From NCBI GenBank assembly GCA_027604505.1, contig JADIIX010000035.1, positions 112,919 to 176,918 on the forward strand: a stretch of 64,000 nt of DNA. The letters are read 5' to 3'. Positions 1 to 11,970 of the stretch are shown here, piece after piece. Source of the DNA: Gonapodya sp. JEL0774 (Eukaryota > Monoblepharomycota > Monoblepharidomycetes > Monoblepharidales > Gonapodyaceae). The translations under genes and the position numbers were made by a program. The notes beneath the pieces are model-generated. The model saw nothing but the letters and a program-made list of their open reading frames with translations, had not been told where the DNA came from and searched no databases. The first letter of the stretch is position 1. Each line of letters opens with the position of its first letter.

Positions 1-1140
1 ACGTGAGATGTTCTTCATACAAAGTGGGACAGTCGAAGTGTGGGTTGTTGGGGGAACGCAGGTAGGCAATGATTTTAATGTTTCGAACCCGTAAGTATCT
101 TCACTTCTTCTCTATTTCGTGTTTTGTGTAGATGGTCAACAAGCTGGGACCTGGGAAATTTTTTGGTGAGGTAGCACTGATGGAGGAATCCAAGCGATCT
201 GCTTCCATTCGGGCTGCGGAAACAGTCGAACTGTGTGTTCTGAACAAAACGGATTTTGACAACATTGTGGTTGGTAGTTTTGAAATTTTTTGCTCGGATC
301 GAGATGGTTTCATCCCCAACATGATGGCACTGCACAGGCGTCGCACCCAGCTGTTCAAGAGAGATTAACTAAGTCAATCGAAGAGCGCAAAAAGGCCGAG
401 GAACGAGCACTGGAGAGGATGAAAAAGATGGAGGGCGGTGGGAAACGTGGTGGGAAAGGCCGACGAGAGTCGGTCTTGGCGCGCCTAGCAAACAGGGACG
501 GAAGTGATGGGGAGATTAATCAGCAGGGCAACAAAGTCTGGAATAATATAACGTGAGTAAATTCTGGAACGGTTTCGTCGTAGTGGACTAGTTACGACTA
601 TCTTCGTGTTGCAGCAACAACCTACGGAAACTGTCGATGATTCAAAACCCTGACCCCGCAAGTGCACTTGAAGCCCTCACAGAAAGCAGTTCCCAAGATC
701 CACCCCATCCTATTACAAATAATGAAGCCAAGCCGAACACAGGCTTGTCCGCATTAGCATCGCGCATTCCGCGGATCGCAGATTCGCTGAATGAGCTCGA
801 TGACGGCTTTGACCCCAGAGCGCCGCCAATGAACTTCAGCACTTCCGAACCACAGCTGGCGGAGAGTGCTATAGGAAGCAGACAATCTGTCGCGACATCC
901 AACAACCCACCACCCAAACAGACGGACAAGGAATCCGACAAGCAACAACAATTACATCCTTCCAAATCGATAGCCAAATCACATTTGGTTGACTTACCTC
1001 TCCCAACAATCCTGTCGACTGACGATGGACGAATCTCGGTGGACGCTTCCCATCCCCAACCCCCATTGCGGGAAGCTGGCAGTGCCGTTCTGGTAACTCG
1101 AGGGGAAAACATTCTAGATGACTCTTCCGATGACACATGA
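1..1140 (+). CDS. C-terminal part of a cyclic-nucleotide-binding-domain protein, probably a CNG/HCN/EAG-type cation channel (5' truncated)
   Basis: The window opens inside this gene, so the N-terminus is missing. The first exon (frame starting at base 3) reads REMFFIQSGTVEVWV. An intron starts at about 60 and ends before 132. The next exon contains the phosphate-binding cassette, FGEVALMEESKRSAS, in which Glu and the Arg before Ser-Ala-Ser are the usual cyclic-nucleotide contacts. A second intron (about 268-341, weak GTTGGT donor) restores the frame into a Lys/Glu/Arg-rich helix that follows the CNBD in channels. A third intron (about 553-614) precedes a Pro/Ser-rich, probably disordered tail ending TGA at 1140. 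Channel identity is inferred from the CNBD plus charged-helix arrangement, because no pore is in view. A PKA regulatory subunit is less likely, since no second CNBD follows. It converges on the minus-strand transporter that ends 100 bp away. Confidence 0.75.
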
Positions 1141-1240
1141 ATCGCAATTATCCCATCAGCTATTTATGGTTGTCTGGAACTTCAAACATTATATATCGTC
1201 AATACATTGCGGAAATGTTGTTCTTCATTTGCCCTGAGCT

Positions 1241-3621
1241 TCAAGTCACTCCCTTTGCTAGGACACATACATGTTTATCTGGGGATACACCTGGATAACA
1301 TTTTTGAGTGAGGAGTGCGATGCAAAGAAGAACACGACAATCCGCATTACGAACCCTTTGGATTTCCTGAAACAATGCAGGCTTGGTCCTAGCGAGAGCA
1401 TACGGGTCCTCCGCTGAAAAAAATTATGGCCAAGGTTAGAACCCTCAATGTGTAAGCATCAAGAGCAACACTTACCCAAGCAGACAAACGTGGTTGCAAC
1501 GCCACTGTTTATAATGGAAGAAATTGAACCAAAGATTGCAAGGCCAATCATCAAACAAATGATTGCTGACAGTGCAATGACGCCAGCAGGATCACTGGTG
1601 CCGGCCCATTGGTACCTTTAAAAGAAGAGTTAAGTGAAAGCCTCCATTTAAACATTAACCAATGCTGCTCACCAATTGGATTTCACACTATCGGAGAAGG
1701 CAACATACAGACCTCCGACTGCCGCGCAGAGAACACCAATCAGCAGCGTACCCATCCCCAACACCTAGCGGAGCGTAAAGCAAAGGTCTGAGACTTTGAA
1801 TGCTCGGCAAAGTCCCGTCTGCCAAATTACTCACATTTCCTATCAACGAGTCGTTGATGATTGCGTCAACGCCCTTCCTCTTAACCAAATTCCACGTATC
1901 CTTGGCCGCACTACAATAGTCTTTCCCATAAATTGCCACCTCCGCAAACGCGTACACGTTGAAGTATTCCACAAGATCCCCGAGCATTTGTAACAAACAT
2001 GCCAGGCACGCAGCGATGAATACACCAATGATGTTGCCATCTCGCGCGGATTCATTGCGGGCATTCTGAGCAATAGCTCGTAATGTTTGCTGTGGGTTTA
2101 GGACGTTCAATTTAGCCAGCTCCCAATCAGTCATCTTTGCGCGATGTCCAGCATCTCACAATAATCGCGATAAGCAGAGAGCCATAGCAGATAGACCCAA
2201 ACGAAGTAGTGGTTGAACGTTTGAATGAACCCCAAACTGGAGAAGGGACGTTAATGTCGACGCTGCCGGACAGAGGGTTTTGGATGCCCTTAGCAAATTA
2301 AGAGTTCCACATGAGACTCTGACGCGTTATCTTCAAGCAACCAACATACCAAGAAGTAGTACGATGCATAGAGACCTGCACATGTCCAAGAAGGGTGAGC
2401 TCCGACTTGAGGGCAACAAAATGAAATGCATCTCCCACCTGCTGTCGTCACATGGCCCACGTTACCAATAACCTGCGCAACCCAGTACATTGCGAAGACG
2501 CAATAAACCCACAGAATTATCTGCGGCACATTGGTTGAGTTGGTGTTGTTGGAAGTGGTGGTGGAGAACTTGATGGTGAGGCCAACAAATGTTATGGACC
2601 ACAGTACGACCCAACCAATGGTGAACACAAGTTGGACGAGGGCGACGAGGAAGAGCGATGGGACTGAATCGCAACATGTCAGACTCGTGATCAAAGAAGG
2701 GAAACGCACACGCCCGAGCCTGACCACTCACACTGGTTCGCAACTCCCAAAACGTTTTCCAACATGAGAATTGCAAACGGGATTCTGCTCCTCCAGCTCC
2801 AGTAGATGAACGCAAACACGAATGCCAGGACGACCCAAATGATACCTCCGACATATTGCTTCTGGTAGAAGAACAAGGCGGCGAGCAAGAAATTGGAGAG
2901 GATTGCGAAGTAAAATGTGCTTTTCACGAGGAAGGACGTGAATCTGAATGAAGGTACAGGTTTTAGAAAGTCGGAATGGGAGGAGCGAGGGAAGTGAACA
3001 TTCTATCTCACACCGAAAAGTGGATGATGCCAACTTCTCACTCACTTCAACATCAAGTAGTAATATCCCGCACTGAGCACGCTCGCCACGGCGACCCCGA
3101 CGGCGAGAACAGTGGCGGCATCCTTGATTGGCAGAGGTGCCCCTTTATTCGAGCTTTGCGAGTTAATTGTAGGGATAGCAATTATGGCCATGGCTAGGAC
3201 AAGGACAAAATAACTCAGTTGTGGGTTTGCTTTCCGGGACCTTAATTGCTTTGGAACAAAGCGAGCCCGACAATATGGCGCAACACCCACCTGCAAAGGA
3301 TGCCAGCAACAAGCAAAAGAGCACCGACGCCCAAAGATCCTGAAATTTCGGTCTCTGGTTGATTTGCACACCAGATTGTGTTGGGGCGCCACCCTGAGGG
3401 GGAAGGCTACTCGGCGGAGGGTACGCGACATGCTGCTGGTACGAAGAGGGAATGACTTCGTTTGAGGGCAGACCACTGTACGTGCCGTCTGTGCGGTGGG
3501 GTGGGTGATAAGTCCCGATTTTTTTTCCAAGTGTAGGGTGATACGATTTGAGTCAATATTACTCACATTGAGGTGGCGGGGGGTACAGAGGTGGTGGCTG
3601 CTTGTAATGCTTTTCCGTCAT
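1241..3621 (-). CDS. PNS1: Choline-transporter-like protein, CTL/SLC44 (PNS1) family
   Basis: This is a multi-pass plasma-membrane protein of the CTL/PNS1 family. Its substrate is unproven in fungi. The start MTEKHYKQPPPLYPP gives the Pro/Tyr-rich cytosolic N-terminus usual for fungal PNS1. After an intron it continues into a first membrane segment near FQDLWASVLFCLLLASF. Later exons give several hydrophobic helices in succession. The C-terminal half carries the family signatures NPL...SFGSICYGSL, LVEYFNVYAF, AIYGKDYCSAAKDTWNL and AIINDSLIGNV, and ends with TTFVCLAEDPYALARTKP, the conserved tail of the family. At least nine exons join in frame with short introns. The stop at 1241-1243 follows a short extra tail after the ARTKP motif. 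The divergent neighbour is the debranching enzyme, 740 bp away. Family assignment is secure; the exact 3' exon limit is less so. Confidence 0.9.
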
Positions 3622-4361
3622 AGTAGAAATCCAACGCTCTTAGGGTGGAGGCCTGATGGGATATATGGTATCCAACGCGCTCAACGCAATCAAGAACAAG
3701 TGGGATGAAATCTGACTATCTTTGCCGCAGCGAACCGAGAGACGATACGTTGAGATACATTTCATGGTTCAATGTTGGAGCCTAGTTCCATTCGACAATG
3801 ATTGCACAAACGCAATGCGGCTGACGTCGAACTCTGGCTTTGGGACTCAGTTGGTGACTGATGACCGCACTTCGTTCGCCGGCGCTTCGTTCGGTCATTC
3901 CGTTCCTTCTACTCGTGCGCCATCTTCTTACTCACTAGTTTTTTTGGCTATGCAGGCTCTTGCTGCTAGCGATGGTCCCAATGAAGCTGATACCTGACTA
4001 TGGCCAGCCTGCTGTCATGGTGAGCAAAGCTGAAGAACTCACATCCCATTGCAGAATTCCTCAATTGAATTGTACGGAATTGCACCCTTTTAATTCTACC
4101 CTTCGACTGTCGAAGTTAGAGAAACCTCTATGTACTCTCAGTGTGTACTTCCGATTGCTTGAATCACAGTTCATATCTGGTCTTCAAACTTCAAGCTTCT
4201 GAAACTAGGAAGCAAGGAAATAGTCTGATATACTTCATGTTAGGCTGATTTGAAGTTCACAGGCACAATGAACAAACATTACGTATGGGGCTTGCATTTG
4301 GTCAGCTCTTGGAGGCGCTCACATTTGGGAAGAAAGTCATCCACTGGTCCAGAACGTACAA
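3622..4361. other. Intergenic region between divergent PNS1-like and debranching-enzyme genes
   Basis: About 740 bp separates the two start codons. It should hold both promoters. I see no coding exon that joins to either gene, no tRNA, and no clear TATA element placed at a useful distance. The open frames here (for example 3722-3997) are short and lack conserved residues. Confidence 0.5.
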
Positions 4362-7300
4362 ATGGGCGAACCGCTACCGCAAGTGATCTATAACTTGCGC
4401 CTGGCAGATGATGGAAGTCCCCCTGGACGGACAAAGGTGAGTTTATTTTGTAAAATCTGAGCTGTTGAAGGTCGTGATCAAGGCTAGCAGCGGCGCCCTA
4501 CATTTTCTCGCGATTCTTGATGCAATGGCGATAGCCGGCCAGCATAGGGCAATTTGTTGATGCTGGGACGATCGCTGGCCTGTGGGCTTTTCATTCTTCC
4601 ACAATCATGCACTCCGCGATCACTTTACCGGCTTGAATCGCCCCCCTGTCCATCACCACATTCAGTTCATCCGCCTTCCTGCTCCGAATCCAGACCACCC
4701 ATACTCTCTGCGCTTCGTGATTACCGCAGGATCCACTGCTGCTCTCGGGGCTGAGCTGAAGACCAACTATCCAGTAAAAGGGTGAGCGCCGTTCTGCACG
4801 AGAAACGTAAGAAGCTAAAGCAGGCTTATCAAGATCTGTTATCTTCCAATATTCCTTGCATTTTCCCCTTCACTTCCTTTTGGAGCAGAAAAGAGTACTA
4901 CCGACATGTGTTCAACACTGTTCCGTGAGTGCAGTGTGCTTGGAGAGAGATGTGGGCAGATGCTGGACGAAGTCACATTTGGACACGCGACACCGCAATA
5001 CCTGACCTGTGGTTTTAGCTATGGTCATTTCTGGAAGAATCTCGGAATGTGTTGGATGTCCAGAGGAGATTCGATTATCAGCACCAGTCATATCCACCAG
5101 CTGCCATTTCAATGTGCCCGAGCGTGCGAGATGGACTAAAGAGTTCTACTCACCGTTTGTCTGCTGTCGTTGCCCCTGATTTATCACTCATCCTCTTGAT
5201 CACGTTGTCTGATGGCCCACCGCCCAGTTTCAACTCCACTCCTCTGTCCGACGCGTCCTGCTCCTTCCCCATAACCCACCCAGGCATCTTTCAGTACTTT
5301 GTGGTCCCCACCCCTCCACCACCCGATCCCAACGCTCCCAGCTCCCTTGACTCCCCCCCGCAGGCCGACCCCGATCCGTTTCACCACCCCCTACTCAATT
5401 TCAAACCACCAACGAAGGAAGTCGGCCAGGGGAAAGCAGCGGCAGCATGCATGGGATACGTTTTGGTAGACCCAAGGATGCGGTGAGTAGCCTCGGAGGT
5501 GGCGGAGAGTCTGGCGAGATGTGTGGTTCTAGTCACCAACGAGGGGTATCCAACATGGTGGACAATTCTCTAGAAGGTGGATTACGGGAATGGCTGAGGT
5601 GAAGACACGTGAGCAACACGAAATCTTTCGGCCTTGCATATCTATCAGATATCGCTTACAAAGCAGAAAGATCGACGCTTCGACTGAGTTTCTGTAGGGA
5701 GTTTTACAACCTGCTTTAATACTCAAAGATATTTTTCCTTCCTACCTCGCACCAGATTCTTTACCCCAGATCTCAGCCCAACATACTCTGCCGAACCTTC
5801 GCCCACTCTCGTCACTGGCTTGGATGGAATCTGCATACAAACAGTCATCCCCAAATGGCTCCCCACCATCCCCCAGTGGCGCCCTCATTTTCAAGCCTGC
5901 GCCGACGCTGGTTATAACATGGTTCACTTTGCGCCAGTGATGCAGCGCGGAGCGTCAAACTCGCCATACTCTCTTTATGACCAACTGGCCATTTCGGACG
6001 ACTTGTATGACGGAAAACTAGCGGAGGAACAGAAGCAGAGGGTGCTCAAGGGTATGTTGGACGTGATGAGGAGTGATTTGGGAGTGCTGAGCGTGACGGA
6101 TGTTGTGTGGAACCACACGGCGCACAACAGTGGTTGGTTGAAGGAACACCCTGAAGCAGGTGAGTGTATTTGTGGTGAACTTGAAATGAGAGTGCTTCCA
6201 TTCGCGTGATAAAACTTCCTCCCACCTCACCTCCATATCAAAGGTTACAACCTTGTGAATAGCCCACACCTCCGCCCTGCGTATGACCTGGACCGCTCCC
6301 TCATTGATTTTTCGGTCTCTCTCTCCCAATACGGTCTGCCGCCAACTATTGACTCCGAAGCTGCTCTAGATCGCGCTGTGTCCCTCTACTTTACAGATGT
6401 ATTCCCGAAACTGGAACTGTGGAAGTACTTCGTAGTCGACGTGAAGTCCACGGTGGATACTTGCTTGTCGATTGCTGGGAGATCCGAGTGGAACTGGAGT
6501 GATTACGGTCCCTGGGCCGCCGAACGAGACCTCTCGAGCCTGTCACTGAAAGACCGGAGCCAAGTGTTCGCCAAGCATGCACTAACAGTGAAGCCGGGGA
6601 TCAAGTTTGGTAAGACCGTGGATCCCGCAGCGGCTTTACGTTTCCTCGGGAAGCTTCTTGCGGATGAGAAGGTCTCCGAAACGCCTGGGTCCGCTAGCTA
6701 CATCAAGGTTTTGGAAGTGCAGCTGACGAAGACTTTGGACGAGCTGAATTTGCCGTGGTACCAGACTTATGACGAGGACCTCAAGGTTATCAGAGAGAAT
6801 GTTGAAGGGAGAGCACGCTTCCTTCGGTTGACGGAGCACGGTCCGAAGAAAGGAGCTCTGACAAGAGAGTCAGTTAAGTCGTTTACATTAGTTGAATTGC
6901 TCGCGTCAACTGATGCTCCACACCCTCGACTTCAGTAATCCCATCTCCGATGTCAACTTCACGCAAATCGACCGTGATGAACTGACGTCAAAGCACCACC
7001 CAGATTCTTTAATAGTTGCCAACAACGGATGGATTTGGAACGCGGACCCCTTAAATGTGAGCTCGCTGGTGGGCAACTACTTTTGTGTTCACATCTATTT
7101 GACACATGTTGAGGAACAGGACTTCGCCGCACCCGGGCCCACATGTCCCTATTTTAGACGAGAAGTGATTCCCTGGGGTGACTGCGTGAGTGTGTGCTTG
7201 CTTGAGCGTTGGCACCTTCATATAAAACACTGCTCTTTGAATAGGTAAAGATGCGTTACGGCTCCAAGAAGGAAGATAATCCTTACCTCTGGGTAAGCCA

Positions 7301-10300
7301 CCCGAAATATTGTTGGAGAGTAATGTTTGGCATCCAGCGACGCTTCTGTCCTTAGGATCATATGGAACGTTACACTGTCCTTATGGCAAGACTTTTTGAT
7401 GGTTTCCGCATTGACAACTGTCACTCTACCCCAATACATGTCGCCGAGTACCTGTTGGACGCAGCTCGCCGCGTCAATCCGGATCTGTTCGTGATGGCCG
7501 AACTATTTTCTGGTGCGGAGGAGAAAGACATTTTGTTCGTGAGCAAGCTCGGAATCAACGCCCTCATAAGGGAGGCAATGAACGCATGGGATCCCTTTGA
7601 GTTAAGCAGGCTTGTGCACCGGCACGGAGGACAGGCTTTAGGTGAGCGCATCTTCTGATCGATGTTGGTCTCTCAGACTCAATGTAATTAATTATTTCTC
7701 GCGGACAGGGTCATTTACTCTCAATTCGGAGTACGTCCCTCTTCACATTCTTGGACATAACCAGAAAGAGGGGGTTCCTGGTAGTTCTGGATCTTCTGCA
7801 CGAACATTTGTTGTCGATGTCAAAGGGAACGCTCCCAACGCTGTTTTCATGGAGTAAGTCTGGTACATTGCGGGGAAAAGTGAGCCATTTCTTGATCGCC
7901 GAATGTTTTCAGTTGCACACACGACAATGAGACGCCGGCACAAAAGCGTACCCCGGAGGATACTCTCCCGAATGCAGCGGCAGTCGCAATGGCCAGCTGT
8001 GCGATTGGATCAGTTAAAGGATACGACGAATTGAACCCGAAACTTTTGGATGTCGTTAACGAATCTCGGAAGTACAAAGTAGCCACGCTAGATGATGGTA
8101 TCATTCGAGGTGGGGAACTGCTTTGGGCATTCGTCTGAAGGCTCCTTCCTTCAAAGACGCTGTCTTGTCAGCGAAATCCATTTTGCAGAGACTTCACTTG
8201 AAAATGGCCCAAGATGGGTACTCAGAGATTCACGTACATCAAGAGACTGAGGTGAGTTCTCTGGAAACTGCAGTTCTGTCACGGACCTTAACCATGTCGG
8301 GTCCTCGGCGTATGCAAGTTTATTTCCATTCACCGTAAGAATCCGGTCACACACGACGGATATCTGATGATCGCAAGAACTGCTTTCAGCAAGTCGAGTG
8401 GTACAGGTGAGTTTGGAGCCCGGAAATCAGCCAGATCAGTATTTTTACTTCTCACCAATTTCTTAAGGCGTGGGTCACCAACCTATTTACCTCCGGCAAC
8501 AGCAGAGCAGACTCATTTTTGCAGCGTCAATCAAAATGCAAGGAGCCAAGCTCGACATAAATGGTGTCCAATCGAAAGATGCCACAAATGGCGCAGCACC
8601 TAAAGCGAAAGCTGCAGAGCTCATTGAAGGGCTACCCTCTCATTTGTCCTTTGAGACACATGCTACTGCAATGGTGGAAATAGATAGCAAACCTGAGGAC
8701 AATGGTGATTCCCTGACCGTAATTCGAGTTCTTCCTGACAAATTTGTACCTGGGAGTGTGGTTCTTTTCCGGACAAGCACGGTTGGCTCGGGGATCGATA
8801 TGCAATCTTCCATCAGGAGCCGTGTGGCTTCGAACAATATGCCTTCGGATACGAACGAGGGCAAGCTTGCTCGGCTTTGGAGCTTGCTGGGCTTTGACAA
8901 TGAACATGCAGTGCTTCAGATGATGCTCAACGTTGGTGCAGACTACCTTACTGCTGTTGGCAAAGGCTGGTTTGGAGTTGATAAGAGACATTGGCCACCT
9001 GGTCTCTTTGATGCAGTAAAAGAGCTTCACGTTACAGATCTAAATGTGGTGCTATATCGCAGTGGAGCTGAGGAATGGGATGTGATAGGTTCGTCGCCGT
9101 TTTGATTTCGAGAATTTCGTTACATAGTTTTACTTTCCGATCACCAGGGTGTGAGACGTACGATGTGCCTGGCTTGGGACATCTATCATATTGTGGACTT
9201 CAAGGATTTGTGTCGGCGCTCAGTCCCGTGGCTCGCAACAACGATCTCGGTGCGGCTGTATGTGGAAATCTGCGAGCGGGCCCTTGGATGATGGATTACA
9301 TCGTCGGCAGGCTCGAGAAGTATGATTCGGATTCTTTTATCTCTTGAACATTTATCTGACTCAATTTTTGGATGAACCCTGTCAGATACTCGGAACTGTA
9401 CCCTCGCACTGAAGGCATCAAGAACTGGCTAGACCAAAGATTCAAACTCATTCGCTCTCTGTCTGCGGATCTCATTCCGAAATATTTCGGACTGACACTG
9501 TTCTGCGCATATCAAGGATGTCGTATCCGTGCCGTGGATCTTCATTCTCTCACTGGATTCTCGAAGAAAAGTGAAACGAACTCCTCACCGTTCACGGATT
9601 CACTTGAGCTCTTTGCACATGGTTTGGCGATGGGGGCACCGCAGATGTATGGGCATGTCAATTCGGCGGGCTTGGTTCCAGATGCTGCTGTGGGGTTTGT
9701 CGGCAAGCTCCCACCGTCAGTTGTGCACCCGGACAAGTCCGTGAAAGTAGCGTCCCTTGCGGCAGGGCTTCCCCATTTCGCAAAAGATTACATGCGCGTA
9801 TGGGGTCGAGATGTCTTCATATCACTTCGAGGGAACCTTTTGCTGACTGGCGCGTACGATGCTGCGAAAGCGCACATCATTGGCTTCGGAAGCACCCTTC
9901 GCCACGGTCTGATCCCTAACTTGCTTGATAGTGGAAAGAACCCCCGATACAACGCCCGTGACGCTTCTTGGTTCTGGCTACTTGGGGTTCAAGAATATGT
10001 AAGGATGGCCCCAGAGGGGGTCGCATTGCTTGCGGCGGAAGTACCGCGGAGATTCGCGCCTCCTCGACGCTACCGCAAGAGCTTTGATGGCAAGGTGACA
10101 CCGATCGACACTGATCAGGAAGATGAGTTGACAGATAAATTTGTCGAATGGGACACACCCGAAAGTTACAAGTTCAAGTCTACCATCGCGGATCTGATTT
10201 TTGAAATTCTTGATCGTCACGCTCGGGGAATCAAATTTAGAGAATGGTGATTTTGTTCCTCGTGCAATAGCTTGCTCTGGGTCTAATATGGCTGTTGGCA

Positions 10301-11684
10301 CAGGAATGCGGGACCTCGGCTCGACGAACACATGAAAGACGAAGGCTTCTTCGTCGAAACACGAGTAAGATTCGAAGATGGCACTGGTTTTGTAACTGGA
10401 GGCAGCAGATTCAACTGTGGAACTTGGATGGTGAGAAATTGATTGTTATCGTGGCTCCCGAAATTTTCTGATGTCATATTGGAACCCCTCCAGGATAAAA
10501 TGGGATCCAGCGAGAAATCTGGAAATCGTGGTTTTCCCACCACCCCTCGTGATGGTGCGGACGTGGAAATCGTTGGGCTTTGTAAAGCAGCGGTCGGATG
10601 GTGCGCAAAACTGTCCAAACAGGATGGTGGCAAGTGGTTCCCTTACAAGGGTGTCACCTCGAGCGGCACGTTTATTTCGTGGGACCAGTGGAACGAGATG
10701 CTCTTATCTTCTTTTGAGAAACATTTCTTCATTCCCGAAGGTATGTCCCGAGCGTGTCTAGCGTTCGGGAGTGGTGTGCTGAGACCACCGATTCTGGACA
10801 AGATGAAGCGCAGTACCCACAATACGTCCTCAACCCGGAGCTTGTTAGGCGTAAGGGCATCTATAAGGATACGTATGGTGCCTCTCTCAAGAATATGGAC
10901 TACCAACTGCGACCAAACTTCTGCGTTGCAATGACCGTGGTCAGTACTCATTTGTTTGCCTTTTCCGCGATTCGTTGGTATGGTTTTAAACCGGCACAAC
11001 TTCCTGAACAGGCCCCTGAGCTATTTGATCCCCAACATGCCAAAGTTGCGCTGGAAAATGTGAAGAAGGTTTTGCTGGGACCTCTTGGTTCGTATTGTCT
11101 CACACGGGAATTGCTACACTCATCTATAAAAGTAATGTTTCCCGCATTTTTTTCACTTTCTTTTCATGATTGACAGGTATGAAAACTCTTGATCCCGAGG
11201 ATTGGGCCTACCGAGGGTACTACGACAACTCTAATGACTCCGGTGATCCGAGTGTTGCGCATGGAGCCAACTATCACCAAGGACCTGTGAGCAAACCCCT
11301 TCACTAGCGCTTAATCGGGTGTTTTGTTAGTAACGTCCGTGCCTTTGAAGGAATGGTTCTGGCCGATGGGATATTTTCTTCGTTCTTACATGAAGTTCCA
11401 CCGAGGGCAAGTCGACAATTCTTCTCTGACTTATTTCGTCCAACGAGTGCTTCTCAAACCCAAACATCATCTATTGGACGTGGTGCGGAGTCCGTTTGCG
11501 GGCCTTCCAGAACTGACCAATGCGAACGGGGAATTCTGTCCTGGATCATGTCCGACGCAGGTGAGAGGGAACCACAGGTATGATTAGGCTCACTGTGAGG
11601 ATAGCGTTTATTGGCTTCCCTTTTCGATAGGCATGGTCGCTGGGCTGTCTTCTGGAAGCCGTACAGGACGCAGTTGTTACTTAG
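4362..11684 (+). CDS. GDB1: Glycogen debranching enzyme (4-alpha-glucanotransferase / amylo-1,6-glucosidase)
   Basis: This bifunctional cytosolic enzyme removes branch points during glycogen breakdown. It first transfers a maltotriosyl unit and then hydrolyses the remaining alpha-1,6 glucose. The start [17 protein letters not shown] is followed by about 20 exons. The N-terminal glucanotransferase (GH13) part shows [26 protein letters not shown], the nucleophile context [13 protein letters not shown], the acid MAELFSG and the conserved THDNETP. The C-terminal glucosidase (GH133) part shows [33 protein letters not shown] and FNCGTWMDKMG followed by [13 protein letters not shown]. The last exon ends AVQDAVVT, then TAG at 11682-11684. 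Both active-site regions are intact, so the gene looks functional. One join was checked closely: the intron at about 6868-6934 (GA|GTCAGT ... CTTCAG|T) gives [15 protein letters not shown]. Confidence 0.95.
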
Positions 11685-11970
11685 ATATTATTCGTACAGT
11701 GTTGCATCATCACCTCGAAATGTCCGCGGTAGTCAACAGAAACAACACCCGTTGTCATCACTTGTATGTAGCAAAGTGGCAAGAACCCGATCATGTAATT
11801 CAACAGTCTGTACTCCTATAATTTTCCGTCTCCCGGCATCGACATAAAGTGTACACCATCGGGAGATCCGGCGGATCAGACGGCGATCGTGTCTGTGGGT
11901 GGACCATCCCTCAAGCTCAGGCTCCTCAGCTGCCCATTATTCTCACACGTCTCTTTCTCCCTCCATTTCG

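Noticed and set aside
642-1136. Minus-strand open frame of 164 codons opposite the CNBD gene tail
   Set aside because: It is the complement of the last exon of the plus-strand gene, has no conserved motif, and no splice structure supports it.
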